NCBI RefSeq assembly: GCF_027125355.1
Contig: NZ_CP114052.1
Coordinates: 744,001-808,000 of the forward strand
Reading direction: 5' to 3'
DNA length: 64,000 nt
Source of the DNA: Peptostreptococcus equinus
GTDB lineage: Bacteria > Bacillota > Clostridia > Peptostreptococcales > Peptostreptococcaceae
The position numbers were made by a program, and so were the translations under genes. Positions 1 to 8,210 of the stretch are shown piece after piece. Every line of letters starts with the position of its first letter. Position 1 is the first letter of the stretch. The notes under the pieces were generated by a model. That model made no database searches and had not been told where the DNA came from. It worked only from the letters and a program-made list of their open reading frames with translations.

Positions 1-1262
1 CTAAGACTAAGGCTCTTGTTATGAAGCCAATGGAAGAACAGTTAGAAGTACAGGAAGAAAACTGGTACTTTGCAACTGACTTCTCTAAGGTATCTGCTAA
101 GCCAAATGCTATGCCAGCTACAACTATTAAGGGATCACAGTTCAGACAGCCATTACTTGAATTCTCAGGTGCTTGTGCTGGATGTGGTGAAACTGCATAC
201 ATGAAGATGGTTACTCAGTTATTTGGACCAAGAATGATGGTTGCTAATGCTACAGGTTGTTCATCAATTTGGGGAGCATCTGCGCCAGCAACTCCTTACA
301 CAGTTAACCATGAAGGTAAGGGTCCATCTTGGGCAAATTCATTATTCGAAGATAATGCTGAATACGGATATGGTATGTATCTAGCTGTATCTCAGTTAAG
401 AGATAGAGTAAAAGATTTAGCTAAGGAATTACTAGCAGTAGCTCCAGAAGCTGATAAAGAAGTTATAAACAATTACTTAGATAATATGTTTAATGGAGAT
501 AAGACTATTGAAACAAGCGAAGCTTTTACAAAGTTAGTTGATAAATATGCTTCTGAATCTAAGTTTATAGATGTAGTTCCTCAGTTAGTTGACTTAAAAG
601 ACTACTTCGTCAAGAGATCAAACTGGATTCTTGGTGGAGACGGTTGGGCATATGATATCGGATTTGGTGGATTAGACCATGTTCTTGCATCAGGTGAAGA
701 TGTAAATGTATTGGTATTTGATACAGAAGTTTATTCAAATACAGGTGGTCAGTCTTCTAAGGCTACTCCTGCTGCTGCAATGGCTAAGTTTGCTGCATCA
801 GGTAAGAGATCTAAGAAGAAAGATCTTGGTATGATAGCTGCTACTTACGGAAACGTATATGTTGCTCAGGTAGCTATTGGTGCTGATAAGAATCATTTCT
901 TAAAGGCTGTTCTTGAAGCTGAAAAGCACAATGGACCATCATTAATCATAGCTTATGCTCCATGTATCAACCACGGAATTAAAAAGGGTATGGGTAAATC
1001 AGTTGAAAATGAAGCAGATGCAGTTAAGGCTGGATACTGGCATTTATACAGATATAACCCAGAATTAAAGGCAGAAGGAAAGAATCCATTCTCATTAGAT
1101 TCTAAGGAACCAACTGAATCATTCAGAGAGTTTATCTTAGGACAGAATAGATACGCTTCAATTGCTAAGATGTTCCCAGAACAGAGTGAAGAATTATTTG
1201 CTATGGCTGAACAGAATGCAAAAGAAAGATATGAAGGATATAAAAAATTGGCAGAAAAATAG
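1..1262 (+). CDS. nifJ: Pyruvate:ferredoxin (flavodoxin) oxidoreductase, C-terminal part (5' end outside window)
   Basis: Oxidatively decarboxylates pyruvate to acetyl-CoA with reduction of ferredoxin, the central step of clostridial fermentation in the cytoplasm. The reading frame is open through the first base, so this is the last third or so of a protein that is usually near 1,180 residues. Counting from the Met at base 21, the [4Fe-4S] ligands of the thiamine-diphosphate domain are visible as C52-x2-C55, C80 and a later Cys in APCINHG. The thiamine-binding stretch GDGWAYDIG lies near residue 206, followed by a VYSNTGGQSSK block. It ends before a clear terminator. Highly expressed-type codon choice (many CAG, GGT) sets it apart from the neighbouring genes. 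Confidence 0.96.
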   Translation, partial: KTKALVMKPMEEQLEVQEENWYFATDFSKVSAKPNAMPATTIKGSQFRQPLLEFSGACAGCGETAYMKMVTQLFGPRMMVANATGCSSIWGASAPATPYTVNHEGKGPSWANSLFEDNAEYGYGMYLAVSQLRDRVKDLAKELLAVAPEADKEVINNYLDNMFNGDKTIETSEAFTKLVDKYASESKFIDVVPQLVDLKDYFVKRSNWILGGDGWAYDIGFGGLDHVLASGEDVNVLVFDTEVYSNTGGQSSKATPAAAMAKFAASGKRSKKKDLGMIAATYGNVYVAQVAIGADKNHFLKAVLEAEKHNGPSLIIAYAPCINHGIKKGMGKSVENEADAVKAGYWHLYRYNPELKAEGKNPFSLDSKEPTESFREFILGQNRYASIAKMFPEQSEELFAMAEQNAKERYEGYKKLAEK

Positions 1263-1292
1263 GCCTACAAAATAAACTTTATATTTTGAAAT

Positions 1293-1321
1293 AAAGGCAT
1301 CCACATTGTGGATGTCTTTTT
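1293..1321 (+). terminator. Intrinsic terminator after nifJ
   Basis: A hairpin pairs 1293-1304 with 1308-1319 (core CATCCAC/GTGGATG, one G-T wobble) around a 3-nt loop, and a T-run follows at 1317-1321. It lies 31 bases after the nifJ stop codon. Confidence 0.85.
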
Positions 1322-1384
1322 ATGTGGTGTATATAAGATTTTTTATGCTATATAATAGTATAAGGAACACTAGAAGAGGAGATA

Positions 1385-1567
1385 ATGGGAATGAACATTA
1401 ATCAAGAAATAGTAAAATACATAGCATATTTTCTAATATATTTTTTGATAGGTTGGATAGTTGAAGTGTCCTATGTTGATATATTCAGTCTTAGGGCTTT
1501 TCCTAATTTAAAAGAAAGGAAATATGTAAAGGCTATCTGGGAGTTGAATAAAAAAAGAGACCTATAG
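1385..1567 (+). CDS. Small membrane protein resembling the start of the CmpB-type ABC permease family; possible remnant
   Basis: A 60-residue product with one hydrophobic helix at about residues 12-29. The segment YFLIYFLIGWIVEVSYV resembles the first helix of the putative ABC transporter permease family (ABC_trans_CmpB, PF06541), whose members are much longer. After this helix the similarity stops and the frame ends in a lysine-rich tail. A purine-rich ribosome binding site (AGAGGAGA) precedes the ATG, so it may still be translated. The 135 bases from 1568 to 1702 show no gene. It may be a truncated remnant or a genuine small membrane protein; no function is assigned. Confidence 0.4.
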   Translation: MGMNINQEIVKYIAYFLIYFLIGWIVEVSYVDIFSLRAFPNLKERKYVKAIWELNKKRDL

Positions 1568-1702
1568 TTGCAAATATGGGTAATTTACTGTATCATAGAT
1601 ACTATGGAATAAATATAATGACTAATTATGTCTATTTTTGAATATTTTATTAAAAGTATAATAGATATAATGGTTTCTTAATAAGATATAAGAGGTGGAT
1701 AT

Positions 1703-2920
1703 ATGGAAAATATGAAAATACAACCTATTTTATGTGGAGGAGACTTAAACTGTTATAGTGTGGCTAGAGCTTTTCATGAAGAGTATGGAGTAACTTCGAT
1801 AGCCTTTGGTAGATATTATCTTGGAGCTACCAAAAATTCTAAATTTATTGATTTTAGAGTAAATGAGCATATAACAGATGAATCAAAATTTGTAGACATT
1901 TTAATGGAAGAAGCTAGTAAACATCCAGAAGATGTCAAATTAATATTAATGGGATGTACAGATGAGTATGCTGAATTAATTATAGATAATAGAGAAATTT
2001 TAAGCCAAAAGTTTATTACTCCATATATTGATTCAGAATTAAAAAATAAGTTGGTAGAAAAAGAATCATTTTATGAAGTTTGTGAAAAGTATGGATTAGA
2101 TTATCCAAAAACTTATATCTACAATAAAGGAGATGAATGTAGAGATTTTGGTTTTAACTATCCAATTATCGTAAAGGCGTCAGATAGTATCTCTTTCTTT
2201 CAGAACCCTTTTGAAGGAATGAATAAGGCTTATATAGCTCATTCAGAAGAAGAATTTAATAAAATAATTACAGATGTTTATTCTCATGGATATGAAAAGT
2301 CAATGATTATACAGGATTTAATACCTGGCGAAGATGATCATATGAGAGTATTAACTTGCTATTCAGATATGAATGCTAAGGTTAAAATGATGTGTCTAGG
2401 ACATGTTTTACTAGAAGAGCATACGCCAAAAGGTATAGGGAATCATGCTGCAATAATAACTGAATACGAAGAGGAGTTGATGTACAAGTATAAAACTTTT
2501 TTAGAAGAAATTAATTATGTAGGTTTTTCTAATTTTGATATTAAGTACGATGATAGAGATGGAAAATTTAAGGTATTTGAAATCAACCTAAGACAGGGAA
2601 GAAGTAATAACTATGTTACAGCATCCGGAAATAACATAGCAAAATATGTAGTAGAAGATAGAGTTTTAAATAAGGAAATGGATTTAAAAATACAAAAAGA
2701 CAATTTTTACTGGCATGTTATACCTAATTCTGTTGTATATGACTATGTAAAAGACAAAGAATTGGTAAAGAGATGTAAGGAACTAGTTGCTAATGGTAAG
2801 AGTGGATCAGGATATGGTTATTCTTATGATTTGAAAGGAAATTTTAAAAGAAGTCTTTACATATTTTTATTTGGACTAAATCAAAAGAAGAAATTTAAGA
2901 GATATTGTAAAAAATATTAA
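1703..2920 (+). CDS. ATP-grasp carboxylate-amine ligase, likely D-aspartate ligase for the peptidoglycan cross-bridge
   Basis: A 405-residue ATP-grasp protein. It shows the usual nucleotide-binding lysine (IIVKAS, K158), an [11 protein letters not shown] segment (about 202-212), and the metal-binding end FEINLRQGR (292-300). The domain build and length resemble the Enterococcus faecium D-aspartate ligase Aslfm (about 420 residues), which activates the beta-carboxyl of D-Asp and joins it to the epsilon-amino group of L-Lys in UDP-MurNAc-pentapeptide. The next gene is an aspartate racemase and the one after is murE, the same pairing of ligase and racemase as in E. faecium. The ATG follows GAGGTGG. 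Another amino-acid ligase activity cannot be excluded from sequence alone. Confidence 0.75.
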   Translation: MENMKIQPILCGGDLNCYSVARAFHEEYGVTSIAFGRYYLGATKNSKFIDFRVNEHITDESKFVDILMEEASKHPEDVKLILMGCTDEYAELIIDNREILSQKFITPYIDSELKNKLVEKESFYEVCEKYGLDYPKTYIYNKGDECRDFGFNYPIIVKASDSISFFQNPFEGMNKAYIAHSEEEFNKIITDVYSHGYEKSMIIQDLIPGEDDHMRVLTCYSDMNAKVKMMCLGHVLLEEHTPKGIGNHAAIITEYEEELMYKYKTFLEEINYVGFSNFDIKYDDRDGKFKVFEINLRQGRSNNYVTASGNNIAKYVVEDRVLNKEMDLKIQKDNFYWHVIPNSVVYDYVKDKELVKRCKELVANGKSGSGYGYSYDLKGNFKRSLYIFLFGLNQKKKFKRYCKKY

Positions 2921-2934
2921 AGAGTGGTGCATTT

Positions 2935-3639
2935 ATGAAAGAAAATAAGACAGTAGGTGTTTTAGGTGGTTTAGGACCCATGGCTACAGTATATTTTTAT
3001 GACATGGTTGTGGAGATGACTGAGGCAAAAACTGACCAAGAACATGTAGATATGATAATAGTTAATAGAGCTAGTACACCTGATAGAACGGCGTATATTT
3101 TAGGTGATTCAAATGATAATCCATTAGAATTTATAATAAAAGATGCTCAAAGATTGGAAAAAGCAGGTTGTGATTTTCTTGTGTTGACTTGCAATACTGC
3201 CCACTATTTTTACGAAAAGATAAATGATAGTGTAGATATTCACTTATATAATATGATTGAAGAAACGGTACAAAGAGCAATAAACGATGGACATGAGAAA
3301 ATTGGTATTATGGCCACAAGTGGTAATATCAAAACTTCTTTATATCAAAATATGTGCAAGAAAAAAGGTATAGATTTTTCTATACCAGATGAAGAAAATC
3401 AAAAAGAATTGATGAAGATAATTTATGAAGATGTAAAGGCAGGAAAACCAGCCAATATGTATAAATTCAACAAAATAGTAGATAGTCTATTAAAAAAGGG
3501 ATGCGATTGCGTGATATTGGGTTGCACTGAATTATCAATAATCAAGAAAGATAAAAATCTGCCAGATGATTTTTATGTAGATTCCTCAAAAGTATTGGCA
3601 GAACTTACAATTGAAAAATCTGGTGCGAAAATAAAATAA
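2935..3639 (+). CDS. Aspartate/glutamate racemase family protein, likely aspartate racemase
   Basis: A 234-residue PLP-independent racemase that would convert L-Asp to D-Asp. It begins with [11 protein letters not shown], typical of the family, and has both catalytic cysteines: C86 in TCNTAH and C197 in LGCTEL. Glutamate racemase MurI proteins share the two-cysteine mechanism but usually carry different flanking motifs. It starts 14 bases after the ATP-grasp ligase and ends 13 bases before murE, so the three genes are almost certainly co-transcribed. The context points to supply of D-Asp to the ligase. Substrate preference between Asp and Glu is inferred, not shown. Confidence 0.85.
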   Translation: MKENKTVGVLGGLGPMATVYFYDMVVEMTEAKTDQEHVDMIIVNRASTPDRTAYILGDSNDNPLEFIIKDAQRLEKAGCDFLVLTCNTAHYFYEKINDSVDIHLYNMIEETVQRAINDGHEKIGIMATSGNIKTSLYQNMCKKKGIDFSIPDEENQKELMKIIYEDVKAGKPANMYKFNKIVDSLLKKGCDCVILGCTELSIIKKDKNLPDDFYVDSSKVLAELTIEKSGAKIK

Positions 3640-3652
3640 AGAAGGTGGAAAA

Positions 3653-5143
3653 ATGAAGCTCTCAAATATTATGGATGGCATAGAATATAGAGTTGGTGTC
3701 ACTAATAATGATTTGGATATAATAGAAATAGAAGATATAGTTTATGATTCTAGAAAAGCAAAAAAAAATACTATATTTGTGGCTGTGAAAGGTGAGACAG
3801 TGGATGGGCATGATTATGTAAGAAATGCCTATGAAAATGGATGTAGGGCTTTTGTATTAAATAAGACTTTAGAATTAGATAAAGAATGTATACAGTTTAT
3901 TGTAGAAGATTCTAGAGCTACTTTGTCAAAGATGTCAAAAAATTTCTTCCTTGATCCAACTAGTCAGATCAAGGTAATAGGTGTAACAGGTACAAAGGGA
4001 AAAACAACAATTACAAACTATATAAAGACAGTTCTCACTGAATGTGGATTAAATACAGGTGTAATAGGAACTAATGGTGTTTTTTATAATGATATAGTAG
4101 AAAAAACAGTTAATACTACACCTGAAAGCTATGAAATAGAAAAAAGTATCAGGAAGATGGTTGATGCTGGTGTGAAATGTGTAGCTATGGAAGTTAGTTC
4201 AGGTGGGTTAATGATGCAAAGAGTTGATGATATTAGTTTTGATATAGGCGTATATACAAACTTATCACCAGATCATATAGGGCCAAAGGAACATCCAAGT
4301 TTTGAACATTATAGAGATTCAAAAGCTAAATTATTTAAATTATGTAAGCATGGAATTATTAATATAGATGATGAGAATGCACAATATATTATTGAAAATG
4401 CAAGTTGTGATATTTCGACTTTTTCTATAGATAAAGAAAGTGACTTCAAAGCAGAAAATATTGTTCTTACAAGAGGCGAAGATAGCTTAGGCGTAAATTT
4501 TGATTTTATAGAAAAAGGAAAAAAAGCTACTAATACTCACATATGTTCTCCAGGCAGATTTAGCATTTATAATGCACTTGCTGTAATAGCGACTTGCAAG
4601 TATTTTGATATAGACAAAAAAGCTATGCTTGAAGCTTTAAGTAAAGCTAAGGTGGATGGAAGGGTGGAAGTATTACCTGTATTGCCATATGCAACGGTAG
4701 TAGTTGACTACGCTCACAATGGTATGAGCCTTGAAAATGTATTGCAAACATTATTAAAATATAAGCCTAATAGAATGATTTGTCTTTTTGGATCTGTTGG
4801 TGGTAGAACTGCCATCAGGAGAAGAGAATTAGGCGATGTCGCTGCTAAATTATGCGATGTTTCTATATTAACTACAGATAATCCGGATGATGAAGATCCG
4901 ATGCAGATAATAAATGATATAGCAGAATCATTTATCGATTCAAAGTGTAAAGTAATGAAGATAGAAGATAGAGGTAATGCTATATATGAGGCATTAAAAA
5001 TGGCTCAAAAAGGTGACATGATAGTTATTGCTGGAAAAGGTCATGAAAAATACCAATATATAAATGGTCAAAGAGTTTTTTATGATGAAAAAGCAGAAGT
5101 TATCAACGCTGCGAAGAAAGTATTAGAAGAAAGAAATAAATAA
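3653..5143 (+). CDS. murE: UDP-N-acetylmuramyl-tripeptide synthetase MurE, probably L-lysine-type
   Basis: Adds the third amino acid of the stem peptide to UDP-MurNAc-L-Ala-D-Glu in the cytoplasm. The 496-residue protein has the Mur-ligase P-loop GTKGKTT (113-119), the TTPES motif (155-159), the lysine that is normally carbamylated in DSKAKLF (about 224), and VVVDYAHN (349-356). The acceptor-selecting motif reads DNPDDEDP (409-416). Diaminopimelate-adding enzymes have Arg in DNPR, and its absence here argues for L-Lys or another monocarboxylic diamine. It lies outside the dcw cluster, behind the D-Asp ligase and racemase genes. Confidence 0.92.
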   Translation: MKLSNIMDGIEYRVGVTNNDLDIIEIEDIVYDSRKAKKNTIFVAVKGETVDGHDYVRNAYENGCRAFVLNKTLELDKECIQFIVEDSRATLSKMSKNFFLDPTSQIKVIGVTGTKGKTTITNYIKTVLTECGLNTGVIGTNGVFYNDIVEKTVNTTPESYEIEKSIRKMVDAGVKCVAMEVSSGGLMMQRVDDISFDIGVYTNLSPDHIGPKEHPSFEHYRDSKAKLFKLCKHGIINIDDENAQYIIENASCDISTFSIDKESDFKAENIVLTRGEDSLGVNFDFIEKGKKATNTHICSPGRFSIYNALAVIATCKYFDIDKKAMLEALSKAKVDGRVEVLPVLPYATVVVDYAHNGMSLENVLQTLLKYKPNRMICLFGSVGGRTAIRRRELGDVAAKLCDVSILTTDNPDDEDPMQIINDIAESFIDSKCKVMKIEDRGNAIYEALKMAQKGDMIVIAGKGHEKYQYINGQRVFYDEKAEVINAAKKVLEERNK

Positions 5144-5156
5144 TCGGAGGAATAAT

Positions 5157-6254
5157 ATGAAATTAGGAATAGTGGGATTACCAAATGTTGGTAAAAGTAC
5201 ACTTTTTAATGCAATAACACAGGCTGGTGCTGAATCAGCAAATTACCCATTCTGTACAATAGATCCAAATGTAGGTGTGGTATCCGTACCAGATAAGAGA
5301 TTAGATGTTTTAAAAGAATTATATGAATCTAAAAAAATTGTTCAAACAGCTATAGAGTTTGTCGATATTGCAGGATTAGTAAAGGGTGCATCAAAAGGAG
5401 AAGGTTTAGGAAATAAATTCCTTTCAAATATAAGAGAAGTGGATGCAATTGTACATGTTGTAAGATGTTTTGAAGATTCAAATGTTGTACATGTTGATGG
5501 AAGTATAAACTCACTAAGAGATATAGAAACTATAAACTTAGAATTAATTTTCTCTGATATGGATATTTTAGGAAGAAGAATAGCAAAAACTATAAAGGCA
5601 TTAAAAGCTGATAAAAAGCTGCAATCTGAATTAGACATATTAAATAAGTTGATGGAAACATTGGAAGATGGAAAATCTATTAGAACAATGGATTTAAATG
5701 AAGAGGAGTGGGCATTTGTAAATACACTTGATCTTTTAACTTCTAAACCAGTTATATATGTTGCTAATGTTTGTGAAGATGATTTAGCCAATGATGGATC
5801 TGATAATGAGCTGGTTAAGGCTGTAAGAGAATTTGCGGCAACTGAAAACTCAGAAGTAGTTGTAATATGTGCACAAATAGAAGCAGAAATTTCTGAGCTT
5901 GAAACTGATGAAGAGAAGATAGAATTTCTTGAGACTCTTGGCCTATCTGAATCAGGTTTGGATAAGTTGATAAGATCATCATATCATTTGTTAGGGTTAA
6001 TATCTTTCTTAACGGCGGGTCCTCAGGAAGTTAGAGCTTGGACAGTAAAAAAAGGTTCAAAGGCACCTCAAGCAGGCGGTAAGATACATTCAGATATAGA
6101 AAGAGGATTTATTAAGGCTGAAACAATAGCATATGAAGATTTAGTAGAACATAGAACTATGTCTGCAGCAAAAGAAAAAGGACTTGTAAGATTAGAAGGT
6201 AAAGAATACGTTGTTAAAGATGGAGATGTTATCCTATTTAAATTCAACGTTTAA
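5157..6254 (+). CDS. ychF: Redox-regulated ATPase/GTPase YchF (OLA1 family)
   Basis: A ribosome-associated P-loop NTPase of the Obg superfamily, implicated in stress and translation control. The 365-residue protein has the G1 loop GLPNVGKST (7-15) and the DIAGLVKGAS switch segment. In place of the GTP-selecting NKxD there is NVCED (near 204-208), as expected for YchF proteins, which prefer ATP. A TGS domain forms the C-terminus and ends with VKDGDVILFKFNV. Length and order are normal for the family. It follows murE by 13 bases behind a GGAGG site and is probably the last gene of that transcript. Confidence 0.95.
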   Translation: MKLGIVGLPNVGKSTLFNAITQAGAESANYPFCTIDPNVGVVSVPDKRLDVLKELYESKKIVQTAIEFVDIAGLVKGASKGEGLGNKFLSNIREVDAIVHVVRCFEDSNVVHVDGSINSLRDIETINLELIFSDMDILGRRIAKTIKALKADKKLQSELDILNKLMETLEDGKSIRTMDLNEEEWAFVNTLDLLTSKPVIYVANVCEDDLANDGSDNELVKAVREFAATENSEVVVICAQIEAEISELETDEEKIEFLETLGLSESGLDKLIRSSYHLLGLISFLTAGPQEVRAWTVKKGSKAPQAGGKIHSDIERGFIKAETIAYEDLVEHRTMSAAKEKGLVRLEGKEYVVKDGDVILFKFNV

Positions 6255-6293
6255 TAATAAAAAATTAATATTAATTGAGCAAGAATAAAAACT

Positions 6294-6378
6294 AAAAGAC
6301 ATTTCGCTTTGAATGTACCTATCTAAAAAATTTTAACTTTGAAAGGTGTATCAGAGTTGCCATGTCTTTTTATTTTTT
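6294..6378 (+). terminator. Composite hairpin/terminator after ychF
   Basis: AAAAGACAT at 6294-6302 pairs perfectly with ATGTCTTTT at 6362-6370, and a T-rich run follows. The 59-base loop contains a second helix, 6313-6320 with 6344-6351 (8 pairs, two of them G-T). The overall layout is a terminator with a long structured head. Confidence 0.55.
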
Positions 6379-6393
6379 TATTAAGGTCAATTA

Positions 6394-6402
6394 TGGTATA
6401 AT
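6394..6402 (+). promoter_or_regulatory. Extended -10 promoter for the LRR/M16/lgt genes
   Basis: TGGTATAAT gives an extended -10 box with no good -35 hexamer. It sits about 60 bases before the leucine-rich-repeat gene and just after the ychF hairpin. Confidence 0.6.
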
Positions 6403-6461
6403 AAGAGATAAGAGTTTAAAATAATTGAAAGTATTTACTAAATTTGGAGAGGGTTATTAAT

Positions 6462-6917
6462 ATGTTTATAGAATTTAAATGTGAGAATTTCAAAAAAGCT
6501 ATAATTGATAATTATGTAAGTAAAATTGATAAAAATTTTACTTATGATGAAGTTGATACTGAAATGATGGAGAAATTTGACTTATTAGATATGGATGGCT
6601 ATGGTATAAAGTCTATAGACGGTATAGAGCATGCGAAAAATCTTAGACTTTTATATATGGGAAATAATGAAATAGAAAATTTAGAGCCGCTAAGTCAATG
6701 TACTAAGCTGGAAATCTTAGATTTTCATAAAAATAATGTCTCTAATATTTGGCCATTAGAGCCTCTTAGAAGATTAGAGTCATTAAATATAGCATATAAT
6801 AATATTGAAGATGTAAGAGCTTTAAACGATATAGCTAACATTGATAGTATAAATATTAAGGGAAATAATATTGAATTCAAATTACCATTACGTCACATTA
6901 GATTTGTAAAAAAATAA
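6462..6917 (+). CDS. Small leucine-rich-repeat protein
   Basis: A 151-residue protein with about four LRR units from residue 40 onward, recognisable by the recurring L-x-x-L-x-x-x-x-N-x-I spacing (LRLLYMGNNEIENL, LEILDFHKNNVSNI, LESLNIAYNNIEDV). There is no signal peptide, membrane helix or cell-wall anchor, so it is likely cytoplasmic and not an internalin-type surface protein. The ATG at 6462 is chosen because GGAGAGG lies 9 bases before it; the in-frame TTG at 6444 would put this site inside the coding region. It leads a run of genes that includes two M16 peptidases. Its binding partner is unknown. Confidence 0.8.
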   Translation: MFIEFKCENFKKAIIDNYVSKIDKNFTYDEVDTEMMEKFDLLDMDGYGIKSIDGIEHAKNLRLLYMGNNEIENLEPLSQCTKLEILDFHKNNVSNIWPLEPLRRLESLNIAYNNIEDVRALNDIANIDSINIKGNNIEFKLPLRHIRFVKK

Positions 6918-6934
6918 GGTTAGGATGGTTAATT

Positions 6935-8194
6935 ATGACGAAAATAAATTTGATTAATCTAGACAAAGGTGTAATGTTGGGATTGATTAAAAACAAAAAG
7001 TTTAAATCGAATTTAATTTCTATTTACTTTGAAAGAAATATAAAAAAAGAAGAGGCGACTAAAATATCTCTTTTATCAAATCTACTATCTATAGGTTCAG
7101 AAAAATATCCAAGTATGAAGGATATTTCAATTAAATTGGATGATTTGTATGGAATGACTATGAATGTTGGTGTTTCAAAACATGGTGAAAAGTCACTTAT
7201 GTATTTTAAGTTTTTATCAATTGCAGATAAATATGTGGATAGCAATGTATTTGAGGATAGCATAGACTTTATTTATGATTTGATTGGCAATCCATTGATT
7301 GTAGACAATGGGTTAAATCCTAAGAAGCTAGATTTAGAAAAAGAAAATTTGAAAGTTGAGATTGAATCTTTAATAAATGATAAGAGATCTTATGCTAATA
7401 TTCAGTGTGTAAACAATATGTGTGAAAATGAAAATTACTCAGTGAACCATTTAGGATATATTGAAGATTTAGAGTATATTAGCTCAGAAGAAATGTATGA
7501 ATTTTATTTGGAATTTATAAAGACGTCAAAGATATTTATCTTTATTGAAGGTGATTTTGATAGCAATAGAGTTGAGCAAATATGCAAAGATAGATTTGTA
7601 TTCCAAAGAGGTAATATTGTAGAGATAAAGAGAGAAGAATATAAGAAGGAAATTGAAAAAATTAAGTATATAAAAGAAGATATGGGAAATATACAAGGTA
7701 AATTAGTAATAGGCTATAGAAATAATGTAGCATATGAAGATTATTGTAGATATTATAGTTTATTAGTAGCCAACAGTATTTTAGGAGGAGGACCTCACTC
7801 TAAGCTTTTTAATAATGTAAGAGAAAAAGAAAGTATGTGCTATTATGCTTCTACAAGTCTTGAAAAGTGTAAGGGAATACTTTTAATAAATTCTGGTATA
7901 GAAATAGATAGCTATGATAGAGCATTAGAGCTTATTAGAAAAGAAGTAGATGATTTAAAGACAGGTAATATATCAGAAATTGAAATAGACAATGCAAAAA
8001 GTAGCATTATAAATGCCTTAAAATCTTCATATGATTCTGTATCTGGTGAATCAGAATTTGTATTTAATCAGTATATTAGCGGGACTAATTTAAGTCTAGA
8101 CGAAATTTTAGGATTCATAGAATCAGTAGACAAAGAAAGCATTGTAGATTCTGTCAAAAAATTAGAAGAGGATACAGTTTATTTCTTAAAATAA
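6935..8194 (+). CDS. M16 peptidase-like protein, non-catalytic half (YmfF type)
   Basis: A 419-residue member of the pitrilysin/insulinase family. It lacks the zinc motif HxxEH in its N-terminal half but keeps the later glycine-rich and R/Y substrate-binding region (GGGPHSKLFNNVREKESMCYYAST, about 284-307, split here only for description). Such proteins pair with an active subunit, as the two halves of mitochondrial processing peptidase do. The active partner is the next gene, 16 bases downstream. B. subtilis has the same pair as ymfF and ymfH. No signal peptide is seen, so it should act in the cytoplasm. The physiological substrate is not known. Confidence 0.88.
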   Translation: MTKINLINLDKGVMLGLIKNKKFKSNLISIYFERNIKKEEATKISLLSNLLSIGSEKYPSMKDISIKLDDLYGMTMNVGVSKHGEKSLMYFKFLSIADKYVDSNVFEDSIDFIYDLIGNPLIVDNGLNPKKLDLEKENLKVEIESLINDKRSYANIQCVNNMCENENYSVNHLGYIEDLEYISSEEMYEFYLEFIKTSKIFIFIEGDFDSNRVEQICKDRFVFQRGNIVEIKREEYKKEIEKIKYIKEDMGNIQGKLVIGYRNNVAYEDYCRYYSLLVANSILGGGPHSKLFNNVREKESMCYYASTSLEKCKGILLINSGIEIDSYDRALELIRKEVDDLKTGNISEIEIDNAKSSIINALKSSYDSVSGESEFVFNQYISGTNLSLDEILGFIESVDKESIVDSVKKLEEDTVYFLK

Positions 8195-8210
8195 TACTGG
8201 GAGGTGAATC

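Noticed and set aside
6462..6917. Internalin-like surface protein
   Set aside because: There is LRR similarity but no signal peptide, membrane helix or sorting motif.
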